A stretch of DNA of 64,000 nt from Gemmatimonadaceae bacterium (GCA_016720905.1 JADKJT010000035.1:1-64000); one strand, 5' to 3'. Shown: positions 1 to 9,588, counted from the stretch's first letter. Program-made: numbers and translations. The notes: generated by a model from the letters alone, not told the origin.

Positions 1-1
1 G

Positions 2-430
2 GCCGAGTCGTTGCGCGCCAAGTACGCCGGCATCGTGTTCGACATGGCGTGGGCGTTGCTGGAAATCCGCGTGCATCGCACGCCCGATGCCGATCCGAAT
101 CGGCTGTGGACCGAGATCACGTCGCAGTATTTGCGCATCCGACCGCACCCTGAGTGGTCGTGGTGGGCCATGCGTGGACAGTTGATTGAGGATCCGGGGT
201 ACCTGATCAACTACGCATTGGGCGCGTTTCTCGTGGCCGACATGCGGGCCCGGGCCGCGCAACAGTGGGGATCGTTCACGATTGCCGACACGTCGACGTA
301 CGTTCGGCTGACGGACCACCTCTATCGTTTCGGGAGAGAGCGATCGTCGCGTGACGTGTTGGACGGGTTTCTGGGGCGTGCCCCTTCGCCGGATGCGCTG
401 CGCAACGACCTCCGCCGCATGTCGCCCTGA
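2..430 (+). CDS. C-terminal part of a probable zinc metallopeptidase (M3/M2-like), truncated by the window edge
   Basis: The reading frame is open from the window edge and ends at a TGA at 428-430, so only the last 142 residues are visible. A TTG at 11 lies inside the open frame and is probably not the true start. The visible part is alpha-helical. It carries a PGYLINYALGAF segment and ends in a GFLGRAPSPDALRNDL-type tail, which resembles the C-terminal helices of M3/M2-type metallopeptidases. The HExxH motif would lie upstream, so the family call cannot be confirmed here. It converges on the sulfatase gene; a 5-bp hairpin (450-463) lies between them. Confidence 0.45.
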   Translation, partial: AESLRAKYAGIVFDMAWALLEIRVHRTPDADPNRLWTEITSQYLRIRPHPEWSWWAMRGQLIEDPGYLINYALGAFLVADMRARAAQQWGSFTIADTSTYVRLTDHLYRFGRERSSRDVLDGFLGRAPSPDALRNDLRRMSP

Positions 431-463
431 CTCGGTCACACGGAATCGTGCCGGCTATCCGGC

Positions 464-1879
464 CTACTTGCCCGGCACGCGGCCCGGTTCCCGAACGCCA
501 TGGCCTACCCGCTTTGTCAGGGCATCGCCCATGTCCGCACGGGCCTTCTCCGCGAGGACCATCATTCGCTTGACTACATCGGGGTGTTTCGCGGCAACAT
601 CGGTGTGTTCACCGACATCGCGCTCCAGGTCATAGAGCTCGAGGCCGACAGCGACATTGTGATACTTCGCCGGAATACCGCCCGTGGCTCGCGGCTGGTC
701 GCCAAGTGAACGGTAGGAATGCGGCAGAATCAGTTTCCACCTGCCACTGCGCACCGCCTGCAACTCATTGGTGTTGTAGTAGAAGTAGAATGCTTCGTGC
801 GGGGATTTCGCGCGCGCATCGCCCTTCAGCAACGGCCAGACATCAAGGCCGTCAATCGTGTGCGTCGGCAACGGCGCGCCGACCAACGTGGCGATGGTCG
901 GCAGCATGTCGATGGTCATGGCCGGCTCGGAGGTCGTGCGTCCGGCCGCTATCCGCCCCGGCCATCGGGCGAGGAACGGCACCCGCACCCCGCCCTCCCA
1001 CACCGTGCCCTTGCCTTCGCGCAACCGGCCGGCCGAACCCGCATGGTCACCGTACGACAACCACGGCCCGTTGTCGGAGGTGAAGATCACCAGCGTGTTG
1101 GTGTCCAGACCATTCCGCTTGATCGTTTTCAGGATTTCGCCCACGCTCCAATCCAGCTCCTGCACAACATCACCGTACAAACCGCCGGCGGATGCGCCCC
1201 TGAACCGTTCACCGACGAACAACGGCACATGGACCATCGTGTGCGGCACATACAGAAAGAATGGCCGCTTCGCATTGCGTTCGATGAAACTGACCGCGCG
1301 CTCGGTGTACAGGCGGGTCAGCTGCGACTGCTCGGACATGAATTGTCTGACCGTATCGCCCTCGAGCAGCGGGAGCGGTGGATACGTTCCGGGTTTGGCC
1401 TCCGGGTGATTGGGCCACATGTCGTTCGAGTATGGCAACCCGAAATACTCATCGAAGCCATGTCGGGTTGGCAAAAACTGCGGACGATCTCCCAGATGCC
1501 ATTTTCCGAACGCCGCGGTCGCATAGCCTTTGGCCTTGAGTAACTCGGCGATGGTCACCTCGGCGTCGCCGATGCCCACGGACGAGTTGGGTCCCAGCGC
1601 GCCATGAATGCCAATGCGATTGGGATACGTGCCGGTCAGCAAGGAGGCCCGCGAGGCGGAGCACACCGGCTGTGCGTCATAGAAGCTGGTCAGGCGCGTG
1701 CCTTCCTTCGCCATGCGATCCAGATTCGGTGTCGCGTAGCCCGCCGCACCGAAAGGCCCGATGTCCGCATACCCCATGTCGTCCACGAAGACGATCACAA
1801 TGTTCGGCATGCGCTGAGCCGCAGCGGGACTGGACGCCGCGGCCGCGGCCAGCAGAATCGAGGTGAGGGTGCGTCTCAT
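464..1879 (-). CDS. Secreted type I sulfatase (arylsulfatase-like)
   Basis: This 471-residue protein hydrolyses a sulfate ester; the substrate cannot be told from sequence. The chosen start (ATG at 1877-1879) gives a clean signal peptide with a hydrophobic core and an AAAQ end. Longer starts would run into the divergent promoter region. The first strand carries the metal-binding Asp pair in VFVDDMGYADIG. The sulfatase signature is CSASRASLLTG; its Cys is the residue converted to formylglycine. Ala at the third signature position instead of Pro is a tolerated variant. A GKWHLG motif and a TSDNG metal-site motif follow in the usual order. It is divergent from the ABC exporter genes. Confidence 0.88.
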   Translation of the reverse strand: MRRTLTSILLAAAAASSPAAAQRMPNIVIVFVDDMGYADIGPFGAAGYATPNLDRMAKEGTRLTSFYDAQPVCSASRASLLTGTYPNRIGIHGALGPNSSVGIGDAEVTIAELLKAKGYATAAFGKWHLGDRPQFLPTRHGFDEYFGLPYSNDMWPNHPEAKPGTYPPLPLLEGDTVRQFMSEQSQLTRLYTERAVSFIERNAKRPFFLYVPHTMVHVPLFVGERFRGASAGGLYGDVVQELDWSVGEILKTIKRNGLDTNTLVIFTSDNGPWLSYGDHAGSAGRLREGKGTVWEGGVRVPFLARWPGRIAAGRTTSEPAMTIDMLPTIATLVGAPLPTHTIDGLDVWPLLKGDARAKSPHEAFYFYYNTNELQAVRSGRWKLILPHSYRSLGDQPRATGGIPAKYHNVAVGLELYDLERDVGEHTDVAAKHPDVVKRMMVLAEKARADMGDALTKRVGHGVREPGRVPGK

Positions 1880-1981
1880 CGGTGCCTGTGACAAAGATGT
1901 CGGTGTGCCGCCGTGCAGAGCTATTGCGCCTCGAATATGCCGCCCGGCTCGCGGTTGCGGCATCACCGGATACGTTTCACC

Positions 1982-2899
1982 ATGCCCCGCGCCGTCATTT
2001 CTGTCACCCACCTTGCCAAGCGCTATGGCGCTACCGTGGCCGTCAATGACGTCTCACTTGACGTGTACGAAGGCGAGATCTTCGGACTCATCGGCCCCAA
2101 CGGCGCCGGCAAGACTACCACCATGGAGTGCGTGGAAGGACTCCGGAAACCCGATGGCGGCAGCATCTCGGTACTCGGCCTCGATCCCCAGCGTGACGCT
2201 TCAGCACTGCGACAGAAGATCGGCGTCCAGCATCAGGAAGCACATCTGCAGAAGCGCATCAAGGTGTGGGAGGCGGTCGATCTGTGGGCGTCACTGTACC
2301 AGCAGACCGTCGATGCCAACGACCTGCTGACCCGGCTTGGGTTGGATGAGAAACGCAACGCGTGGTTCATGACCCTGTCCGGCGGTCAGAAACAGCGGTT
2401 GTTCGTCGCGTTGGCCCTGATCCACGATCCCGAAGTGGTCTTCCTCGACGAGCTCACCACCGGACTCGATCCACAGGCGCGTCGTGCCATCTGGGAGTTG
2501 ATCCTCGGCATCAGGGAACGCGGCAAGACGGTATTCCTCACCACGCACCTCATGGAAGAGGCCGAACGACTCTGTGACCGCGTGGGCATTATCGAACACG
2601 GCCGCCTGATTGAGATCGGGACACCGGCCGACCTGGTGGCCAGGCACTGTCCCGAACGCCGCGTGGTGTTCACCAGCGATTCCACCGACGTCGCGCAGCA
2701 TATGGCGGATGTCCCGTCGCTGCGATCCGCGATCAGCACGGGATCCACGCACACCCTCTGCGGCGAGGGCGATGAATTCACCACCGATGTCATTCACGTG
2801 ATTGCCCGCGAAGGGATTCATGTGCGCGGATTTCGCACCGAGCATCCCTCACTCGAAGACGTCTTCCTGAAGCTCACCGGACGCGGAATCAGGGACTGA
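1982..2899 (+). CDS. ABC transporter ATP-binding protein (DrrA/NatA/CcmA class)
   Basis: This 305-residue cytoplasmic ATPase belongs to an ABC-2 type exporter. The start at 1982 puts the first beta strand (MPRAVISVTHLAKRYG) at the N-terminus; an upstream in-frame ATG at 1913 only adds unlikely sequence. Walker A is GPNGAGKTTT and the signature is LSGGQKQR. Walker B is VVFLDE followed by LTTGLDP, with Leu where Pro is usual (EPTTGLD), and the switch His is in TTHLMEEA. A C-terminal regulatory extension of about 90 residues ends in SLEDVFLKLTGR, typical of this class. It sits 3 bp before its permease. Confidence 0.92.
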   Translation: MPRAVISVTHLAKRYGATVAVNDVSLDVYEGEIFGLIGPNGAGKTTTMECVEGLRKPDGGSISVLGLDPQRDASALRQKIGVQHQEAHLQKRIKVWEAVDLWASLYQQTVDANDLLTRLGLDEKRNAWFMTLSGGQKQRLFVALALIHDPEVVFLDELTTGLDPQARRAIWELILGIRERGKTVFLTTHLMEEAERLCDRVGIIEHGRLIEIGTPADLVARHCPERRVVFTSDSTDVAQHMADVPSLRSAISTGSTHTLCGEGDEFTTDVIHVIAREGIHVRGFRTEHPSLEDVFLKLTGRGIRD

Positions 2900-2902
2900 C
2901 CC

Positions 2903-3670
2903 ATGGCCAACGGCGTGCTGAAAGGATTCTGGAAACTCACCTGGGTCGAGATCAAGATCTTCCTGCGGGAGCCCATGGGTGTGGTAGGCACGCTGGGTAT
3001 TCCCGTTCTCCTGTTTGTCCTGTTCGCGCGCGCGCTACGAACCGCATCCCCTTCGGCGGGTACGCTCGCGCAGGCGCAAGCACAGGCGCCCTTCAACGTG
3101 GCGATCCTGGCCGCGCTCATGATCGCCATCAACGCGGTGTTGTCACTGGTCGCCATCATCTCGATTTACCGGGAAGGCGGCATCCTCAAACGACTGCGAG
3201 CGACGCCACTCTCACCGCTGACTATCCTGAGCGCTCAGGTGCTGGTGAAGCTGGTGTTCACGGTCATCAGCCTCGCGCTGTTGGTATTGGCCGGCCGTCG
3301 GATCTTTCCCGGCACGATGAACGTGCCCATGATCAGTTTCACCGCCGCGCTGCTGCTCAGCAGCCTCAGCATCTTGTCTCTGGGCTTCATCATCGCCAGC
3401 ATCATTCCCACCGCGCGCTTTGCGCAGCCCATCGGCGCCGCGGTGCTGTATCCCATGGTCGCACTCTCCGGTCTGTTCTTTTCGCTCGACCGGGTGCCAC
3501 GCGGATTGCGGTTAGTCGCCAACGCGCTGCCAACCACCCACGCGGTGGCCCTCATGCAGGGCGTCTGGGATGGATCGGGGTGGAGCGCCCACTGGATGAA
3601 CGCCGTGGCGCTGGTGGCCGTGTTCGGAGTGTGCAGCGCGCTCGCCACCCGGTGGTTTCGCTGGGAGTAA
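2903..3670 (+). CDS. ABC-2 type transporter permease
   Basis: This 255-residue membrane protein has about six predicted hydrophobic segments. It is the membrane half of the exporter whose ATPase ends 3 bp upstream, so the two are an operon. An amphipathic N-terminal helix (KLTWVEIKIFLREP) precedes the first membrane segment, and the EGGILKRLRATPLSP loop is characteristic of the ABC-2 family. The transported substrate is unknown. Drug, lipid and polysaccharide export are all possible. Confidence 0.9.
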   Translation: MANGVLKGFWKLTWVEIKIFLREPMGVVGTLGIPVLLFVLFARALRTASPSAGTLAQAQAQAPFNVAILAALMIAINAVLSLVAIISIYREGGILKRLRATPLSPLTILSAQVLVKLVFTVISLALLVLAGRRIFPGTMNVPMISFTAALLLSSLSILSLGFIIASIIPTARFAQPIGAAVLYPMVALSGLFFSLDRVPRGLRLVANALPTTHAVALMQGVWDGSGWSAHWMNAVALVAVFGVCSALATRWFRWE

Positions 3671-3752
3671 GCGCGTGCGGCGCTGGACAAGTCATATATG
3701 CAGCCGCAAGTTCCTGCCGCCAACCGTAGCTCGTACCTGACAGGAGGTGACG

Positions 3753-4781
3753 ATGGGCATTGCGCGCACAGTGGCGATCGGCGTAGGTGGCTTGCTCGGA
3801 CTGCTCGTTGTAGTCGGCGGCGGCGGATATCTCTGGGCGTCGAACTCGGCGACGACGAAACTCGCGGCCACCCACGACGTGCATCGCGTTGACTTCCCGA
3901 TCCCGTTTCCACTCGCTGATTCGGAGCTCGCCGAGTTGCGCGCAGAGCGCAGCGCGTCCGCCCCGAAAGGCGCCAAGGGTGGCGACGTACTCGCCGGTGT
4001 CGATGTGAACGCGCTGGCGACGGAACGCGCGGTCGCGCGCGGGAAACATCTCATTGAGTCGTTCTATGCGTGCGCCGAGTGCCACGGGGCGGACTTCGGC
4101 GGCGGCGTCATGGTGGACGAACCAGCCACCATCGGGCGACTGCTGGGCCAGAACCTGACGCTGGGAACCGGCTCACGTACGCTCAAGTACACCGCCGCCG
4201 ATTGGGATCGCATGGTGCGCCATGGCGTGAAGCCGGATGGCACGGGTTCGCCCATGCCGTCGAAGGATTTCTTTGCCATGTCCGACCGCGAACTCTCTGA
4301 TATCGTATCGTACATTCGCTCGCTCCCTCCCGTGAACAAGGAGGTACCGCCAGTGACGTTGGGTCCGGTGGGCAAAGTGCTGGTGGCTACAGGTCAGTTC
4401 AAGCTTTCGGCCGAACTTCACCCGACGAAGCACGTCATCGAGCATGCAGCGCTCCCACCGGCCGCAGTGGCCGATGCAACATTCGGCAAGCATCTCGCGC
4501 AGACATGCACCGGATGCCATCGCGAAAACTTTTCCGGCGGTCCGATCATCGGTGGCCCGCCGGACTGGCCGCCGGCTAGGAACCTCACACCTACTGGCCT
4601 CACCGGTTACACGTATGAAGATTTCGTGCGCGTGCTTCGGGAAGGGAAGCGCAAGAACGGGGACGTGTTGCTCGAACCGATGGCCAGCATGCCAAAATTC
4701 GCCAAGAACATGACGGACATCGAGCTGAAAGCCCTGTGGTCCTATATCAAGGATCTGCCGCCGCAACCAACTGGCAAGTGA
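3753..4781 (+). CDS. Membrane-anchored dihaem cytochrome c
   Basis: This 342-residue periplasmic electron carrier is tethered by an N-terminal membrane helix (residues 5-29). It has two class-I cytochrome c domains. The haem-binding motifs are CAECH at 107-111 and CTGCH at 252-256, and each domain has a later Met-rich loop (PMPSKDF and ASMPKF) that can give the sixth iron ligand. The ATG at 3753 is preceded by AGGAGG (3742-3747), which fixes the start. It is a single gene with no oxidase or dehydrogenase next to it, so its redox partner cannot be inferred. Confidence 0.88.
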   Translation: MGIARTVAIGVGGLLGLLVVVGGGGYLWASNSATTKLAATHDVHRVDFPIPFPLADSELAELRAERSASAPKGAKGGDVLAGVDVNALATERAVARGKHLIESFYACAECHGADFGGGVMVDEPATIGRLLGQNLTLGTGSRTLKYTAADWDRMVRHGVKPDGTGSPMPSKDFFAMSDRELSDIVSYIRSLPPVNKEVPPVTLGPVGKVLVATGQFKLSAELHPTKHVIEHAALPPAAVADATFGKHLAQTCTGCHRENFSGGPIIGGPPDWPPARNLTPTGLTGYTYEDFVRVLREGKRKNGDVLLEPMASMPKFAKNMTDIELKALWSYIKDLPPQPTGK

Positions 4782-4787
4782 CGCGGT

Positions 4788-4818
4788 GCAGGCGCCGTTT
4801 CACGGAAACGGCGCCTGC
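4788..4818. terminator. Perfect hairpin between convergent genes, probable bidirectional terminator
   Basis: A perfect 14-bp stem (4788-4801 with 4805-4818) closes an ACG triloop. It lies between the stop of the cytochrome gene (4781) and the stop of the spermidine-synthase-like gene (4835 on the minus strand). There is no clear T tract, so it may work with Rho or as a bidirectional barrier. Confidence 0.75.
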
Positions 4819-4834
4819 AGTCACTGCCGAACCA

Positions 4835-7294
4835 TCACTGCCGAATCATCACCGCTTCCCACAGCGCCTTGAGCGACTCGGTTCCGCCGGTGAACAAGTT
4901 CGGCTTGAACTGTCGCGCCTGCAGAATGCCCCGGTAAATCGTCGCCTGCTCGTACGCGTTCACCCCGGCGCCCGCCAGGTACTGCAACCGCAAATTCCGG
5001 TCGGTGTTGATTTGCGCATCGGCCAGGTACGGCCCCATGTCGGCGCCCTGACCCGCAAACGTCGACAGCAGCTCAATCGCCGACGCAAAACCGATCTCGC
5101 GCAACGACTGCGCCACCTCGGCGAATTTCGGTGAATCGAGCCTCGCCTGGATCATGTCGACGTCAATCGGCGTATCGTCCACACGGCCCATCATCACCAC
5201 ATCGTAGCCCTGACCGTTGCTGGTGTTGCCCCACACAATCCCGTTGGGGAACACCTTCAGGAACGTGGCAATCTCGCTCTTCACCGCCGGTTCGCCGCTT
5301 TCATACAGCTGCACGAACACAGTCATGACGCCGCCCGGATTCAAATGCGCCTTGGCGGTTTGGAAGAATTCCTCCGTATACAAGGACGCCGCACCTTTCA
5401 CCCACGGATCGAATGGATCAGACGTGATGCCGTCAAACTTTTCCTTGGTGGTCAGCAGAAAGTGCCGCGCGTCGTCGATCTGCACGTGCACCTTGGGATT
5501 GTCCACCACTTTGTAGTTGTGCTCGCCGAAGTATTTCGAGACGAACTTGGGCACCAGTGGTTCGATCTCGGCGATGGTCTCGCGTTCCACCAAGGGCGAA
5601 ATGCTCACCGCTCCCGCCGTCACGCCGGCACCACACCCGATCACCAGCACGTTCTTCGGATTCGCCGGAATGAGCGTCGTCAGGTGTCCCAGCATGCGCT
5701 GCAGTCGCATGTCCTTCGGCTCGCTGGACGCCTGAATCTTGCCGGCGTTGTGGTAGTTCAGCACCCCATTCGATAACTGTGACACCGCCATCGATGAGTT
5801 CATCCCCTCACCGGTGAAGAGAATCTTCCCGCGTTCCCATCCGTAGCCAGCCGTCCAGCGGCCGTAGCCGATCAACGCATCAGGGATACGCTCGATCTTC
5901 CAGGTAATCCACCCCCCGCCGGCGATGACCAGCACCGCGCCCCACATGGCGGCCAGCCGGCCGCCGGCCTCGGCGTTCTTCGTGCGAAGGGCGTGGGCGA
6001 ACATCACCACGGCCGAGACGATCGCGAATACCGCCAACACACGCTGCGCATTCTGCGTGCCAATCCACGTGATCAGCACCAGCGCAGTCACCAGCGAACC
6101 CACAATGGCCCCGACCGTATTGGCCGCATACACGGAGCTCACCAATCGCGACGAGTCCTTCTCGCTGGGTGCGACGGCGGCCAGGGCCAGCGGGAACGAC
6201 GCACCCCACAGACAGGCGCCCGGCAACACCACCCACAGACAACGCACGAAGTCAATCTGGAACAGCGCGCCCGGCGTGTAATCCAGCGTCGGTTGAATGG
6301 GCCACCAGGGCAACCAGCTCGACAGCGAAATCGCCGCCCATCCAATGGCCAGCACCAACAGAGCCTGGCACCATCCCAGCGCCATTCGCGCATTGGGCGT
6401 CAAGCGCGCAATCATCGAACCCACGCTGCTGCCGATGCCAAGGCCCGAGAGAAACGCCGCGAGAATCAACGAAAACGTGTACACCGTCGCCCCAAGCGTC
6501 AGCGACAAGAGTCGCGTCCAGATGACCTCTGCACCCAGCGCGGTCATGCCGGAGAGTGCGATGGTGAGGTACACCGGCGCTGTACCCGGTGGCATCTCGA
6601 ATAGCGGCGCCTTTGCGGTGGACGTTGACCCGGAGTCGTCCGTGGCGTACGACGTTCTGCTGGCAATTCCAAACGCCATCGCGGCGACAACCACGTTCAA
6701 GGCGGCTGCGGCAAACGTCGCATACGAATTGTCATGCACCCGCAGCAGGTAGAACCCCGCCAGCAGTGACCCGGCCACCGCCCCCGCGATGTTGCCGCCG
6801 TAGAAGAAACCCAGCCACGAAATCCCGGAAGGCGTGGTTTGCACCCAGCGGGCAATCGCCGGCAGCGTGGCACCCATCATCAGCGTGGGCGGGAGCAGGC
6901 AGATGGCGCACAGCACGGCGGCGAGCAGCATGCCGCTCAGTCCCGGGCCACTGATGACCACGTAGGCCTTCCCAAGCAGCGGCAGGCCAAACAAAATCAG
7001 CAACCCGCATATGCCGATGCCGAGTTCCAGTTTGGCATACACGCGCAACGGGTGCTCTCGTGCGGAAAACCAGCGCGGCAGGTATAGGCTGCCCAGGCAC
7101 ATCCCGCCCATGAACGTGCCCAGAATGATGCCCATCGAGATCGCCGACGATCCGACAATCAAGCTGAGCAGCTGGAACCACACCACTTCATAGATCAACG
7201 CCGCGCAGCCACTGCCGATGAACAACAGCAGCATCAACGGCAGGGTGCGTTCATTCAGCGGATTCGCAGTCGCGCGAAGTGATGGCGCCGTCAT
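4835..7294 (-). CDS. Fused MFS-type membrane domain and spermidine-synthase-like domain
   Basis: This is an 819-residue protein. The N-terminal two thirds hold many hydrophobic segments in two bundles, each opening with a GSGCAALIYEVVW- or GMTALGAEVIWTRL-type repeat. The last third is a Rossmann-fold aminopropyltransferase-like domain with the SAM-binding motif VLVIGCGAGVTAG, followed by an acidic strand (IAEIEPL) and DARHFL. Such fusions are common in Gram-negative bacteria, and their substrate is mostly unknown, so true spermidine synthesis is not assured. The start at 7294 fits the first membrane segment. It overlaps the stop of a small upstream ORF (TGATG). Confidence 0.85.
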   Translation of the reverse strand: MTAPSLRATANPLNERTLPLMLLLFIGSGCAALIYEVVWFQLLSLIVGSSAISMGIILGTFMGGMCLGSLYLPRWFSAREHPLRVYAKLELGIGICGLLILFGLPLLGKAYVVISGPGLSGMLLAAVLCAICLLPPTLMMGATLPAIARWVQTTPSGISWLGFFYGGNIAGAVAGSLLAGFYLLRVHDNSYATFAAAALNVVVAAMAFGIASRTSYATDDSGSTSTAKAPLFEMPPGTAPVYLTIALSGMTALGAEVIWTRLLSLTLGATVYTFSLILAAFLSGLGIGSSVGSMIARLTPNARMALGWCQALLVLAIGWAAISLSSWLPWWPIQPTLDYTPGALFQIDFVRCLWVVLPGACLWGASFPLALAAVAPSEKDSSRLVSSVYAANTVGAIVGSLVTALVLITWIGTQNAQRVLAVFAIVSAVVMFAHALRTKNAEAGGRLAAMWGAVLVIAGGGWITWKIERIPDALIGYGRWTAGYGWERGKILFTGEGMNSSMAVSQLSNGVLNYHNAGKIQASSEPKDMRLQRMLGHLTTLIPANPKNVLVIGCGAGVTAGAVSISPLVERETIAEIEPLVPKFVSKYFGEHNYKVVDNPKVHVQIDDARHFLLTTKEKFDGITSDPFDPWVKGAASLYTEEFFQTAKAHLNPGGVMTVFVQLYESGEPAVKSEIATFLKVFPNGIVWGNTSNGQGYDVVMMGRVDDTPIDVDMIQARLDSPKFAEVAQSLREIGFASAIELLSTFAGQGADMGPYLADAQINTDRNLRLQYLAGAGVNAYEQATIYRGILQARQFKPNLFTGGTESLKALWEAVMIRQ

Positions 7295-7416
7295 CAGCGC
7301 GCCCGGTCGCCGACGGCACTGGCCGACACGTTCGGTGGCCACACCGGCTTCTGCTGACCCTGCGCGTTCAGGGAGTTGAACTTCACTGTCTTCGCCACAT
7401 CGATCTCGTTGTGCAA
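7294..7416 (-). CDS. Possible small ORF (40 aa) coupled to the membrane/spermidine-synthase-like gene, or a decayed gene end
   Basis: A TTG-started frame of 40 codons ends at a TGA that overlaps the downstream ATG (TGATG, 7292-7296), an arrangement typical of translational coupling. Its predicted peptide contains KFNSLNAQGQQKPVW and is less arginine-rich than random shadow frames in this DNA. A TAG lies in frame just upstream, so it could also be the remains of a longer gene. A weak AGG lies about 8 nt before the TTG. I recognise no family. Confidence 0.25.
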   Translation of the reverse strand: MHNEIDVAKTVKFNSLNAQGQQKPVWPPNVSASAVGDRAR

Positions 7417-7645
7417 AATGTTGACCTATGCAAACACCACCGTCCGGTCCCGGGGCGGTGCCCGGTCGTCGGCGCCGCGCACTGAAGCCACGGTGCGACG
7501 AAATGGTCGGTAAAGCTGCAGGTCGAACCCCCCGAGCGACAGACCCCGCAATCCAACCGGGTCCCCTCGCCCGTTGGAATTTGCGGCGCGCGCGACGCCG
7601 GCAAGGCTGGTCCCGCAAACCCCGCGGTGAGATACTTCGGGCTGC
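7295..7645. other. Intergenic region between divergent genes
   Basis: This 351-bp region separates the minus-strand membrane/spermidine-synthase-like gene from the plus-strand glycosyltransferase cluster. It must hold promoters for both directions. Apart from the possible 40-codon ORF at 7294-7416 and a GGTGAG-type ribosome site before 7646, I see no clear structure, repeat or RNA gene. Confidence 0.5.
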
Positions 7646-8623
7646 ATGGAGCACACTCCCATCATTCTCGCATGCGCGACCGACCGGAATTTTGCCCAAC
7701 CGCTTGGCGTGATGCTCGCGTCGGTCGGGGCCAATCTCAGTCGGGACTCGCCGCTTATCGCATATATCGTGGACCTCGGCATCCAGCCCGAGGAACGCGA
7801 TATGATCGAGCGGGCCGCGGCACCCTGGAGGATGCGCATTGAGTGGATTGAGGAATCCATGGCGAAGTACGGCGGATTGCCGCTCTGGGGGCGGATGACG
7901 GCGGCAACCTACGCGAAACTCGACCTCGCGGAGTTGTTGCCGCACGGCACCACCAGGGCCATTTGGTTGGACTGCGATCTGGTGGTCACGACCGACCTCG
8001 CCCGACTGTGGGCCGAACCTCTGGGCAATCATCTGCTGTTGGCCGCCACCGATGAAGTGGTGAGCACCGTGTCCTCAACCGGCGGCGTGCAAGCCTGCAA
8101 GGCGCTCGGCATGCCAACATCCGCTCCGTACTTCAATGCCGGGGTCATGCTGCTCGATCTGCTCGCGTGGAAGCGCGAGCAGGTGCGCGAGCGGGCCCTC
8201 GACTATCTCCGCACCCATGGACCCGAAGTGTATTTCTGGGATCAGGAGGCGCTGAACGTCGCTGCGGTCGGGCGTTGGCGGGCCCTGGACGCGCGATGGA
8301 ATCTCAATGCCAGCGTGCCCATTCCCGGTCGCGACCTGCGGCTGTACGAGTCCGATCGCGCACCATGGATTGTGCATTATACCGGCCAACTCAAGCCGTG
8401 GACGTTTGCTCCACCCACGCGATCCCTGCGGCAACTGTATTTCCGTTATCTCGACATGACACCATGGTCGGGATGGCGCCCCAATCGGTCCCTGCGGACC
8501 ACTCTGGTTCGGGGGTACGAAGTGTCCGGCGTCCGGCGTGTGCTATACCCTCTCGAGCGCCTCGCCATGCGACTCTCACGACGGTGGTCGCGCCATGCGG
8601 CCGTCTCCAACAATCGGGACTGA
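7646..8623 (+). CDS. Glycosyltransferase family 8 protein
   Basis: This 325-residue cytoplasmic retaining-type glycosyltransferase uses a nucleotide sugar. The DxD metal-binding motif is WLDCDLVV, with Asp109 and Asp111. A second metal and donor motif (HYTGQLKPW, about residue 240) matches the H-x-G-x-x-KPW block of GT8 enzymes. The N-terminus (IILACATDRNFAQPLGVMLAS) is also typical of GT8. It begins a four-gene run with overlaps of 1-10 bp, and its TGA overlaps the next ATG. Acceptor and product are unknown. Confidence 0.88.
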   Translation: MEHTPIILACATDRNFAQPLGVMLASVGANLSRDSPLIAYIVDLGIQPEERDMIERAAAPWRMRIEWIEESMAKYGGLPLWGRMTAATYAKLDLAELLPHGTTRAIWLDCDLVVTTDLARLWAEPLGNHLLLAATDEVVSTVSSTGGVQACKALGMPTSAPYFNAGVMLLDLLAWKREQVRERALDYLRTHGPEVYFWDQEALNVAAVGRWRALDARWNLNASVPIPGRDLRLYESDRAPWIVHYTGQLKPWTFAPPTRSLRQLYFRYLDMTPWSGWRPNRSLRTTLVRGYEVSGVRRVLYPLERLAMRLSRRWSRHAAVSNNRD

Positions 8624-9585
8624 TGACGGCGCCCACACCGCGCGAACCGCACCTGGCGATCGTGCTGATTACCGACCGCCTCGCCACGATCCGGCGTGTC
8701 CTCGATCATCTGAGTCGGCAGACACGTCGCGATGTCGTTGAGTTGGTCATTGCGCACACGCCTGACACAAACATCGATATATCCACCGAGCTATTTGCCG
8801 GGTTCGCTGCGGTAAGGCTCGTGCCGGTCCCGTCGCTGTTTCCCATGGCCGCCGCGCGCGCCGCCGTCGTGCGTGCCGTTACGGCACCACTCGTTTTCCT
8901 TGGCGAGACGCACTCGTTCGTGCACCCCACGTTCGTCGAGGAAGTCCTGCGCGCGCACGACGGCACGTGCGATGTCGTGGTGCCCGGCTTCGATAATGCC
9001 AATCCGGGCAGCGCCCTCAGCTGGGCGGCGTTTCTCGCCGACTATGGCGCCTGGCTTCACCATCAGGCGCCCGGATTCATCGCCGGCGGACCCATTTGGA
9101 ATGTCGCCTACTCGCGGGAAGCGCTGCGTGACGCCGACGACGTGCTGGAAGCCGCACTGGGGCATGGCACCATCCTCGGCATCCGACTACGCGCGCACGG
9201 ACGACGCGTGCGATTTGCACCGTCGGCGCGCATTGACCACGCCAACGTAGCCACACCGCGGGAATGGGTACATGAGCGATTCCTGTCGGGACTGCTGGTG
9301 GCATCACATCGCCGCACCGACTGGTCACTCGCGCGTCGACTCGCGTACGTGGCCGCGTCACCGCTCATTCCGCTGGTGACCTTGTCCAGAATACGGCAGC
9401 CATTCACCATCGCCTGGCGACAAGGGCTCCTCCCCCGCGGCACCGCGGTGGCGCTGGTGCTTGGCGCGTGCATTCGCACGGTGGGTGAAATCGTGGGCTA
9501 CGTCTCGACCCCCGGTCCGCAGTTTGAGGTGGACATGGAACTGCACTACGAACTCCACAAGATGAAACACGCCCGCGGGGGCTGA
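8623..9585 (+). CDS. Glycosyltransferase family 2 protein
   Basis: This 320-residue GT-A fold protein starts at the ATG overlapping the GT8 stop (TGATG). The N-terminal part (HLAIVLITDRLATIRRVLDHLSRQ) is the nucleotide-binding strand and helix of GT2 enzymes. A GETHS stretch stands at the usual DxD place (about residue 95), so the canonical metal motif is weak or missing. Hydrophobic stretches near the C-terminus (PLIPLVTLSRI, ALVLGACIRTVGEIVGYV) suggest membrane association. Catalytic competence is uncertain, but the fold assignment is fairly good. Confidence 0.75.
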   Translation: MTAPTPREPHLAIVLITDRLATIRRVLDHLSRQTRRDVVELVIAHTPDTNIDISTELFAGFAAVRLVPVPSLFPMAAARAAVVRAVTAPLVFLGETHSFVHPTFVEEVLRAHDGTCDVVVPGFDNANPGSALSWAAFLADYGAWLHHQAPGFIAGGPIWNVAYSREALRDADDVLEAALGHGTILGIRLRAHGRRVRFAPSARIDHANVATPREWVHERFLSGLLVASHRRTDWSLARRLAYVAASPLIPLVTLSRIRQPFTIAWRQGLLPRGTAVALVLGACIRTVGEIVGYVSTPGPQFEVDMELHYELHKMKHARGG

Positions 9586-9588
9586 CGG

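Noticed and set aside
7426..7860. A 144-codon minus-strand frame between the membrane gene and GT8.
   Set aside because: It overlaps the well-supported GT8 gene antisense, has no family resemblance and an arginine-rich shadow composition.
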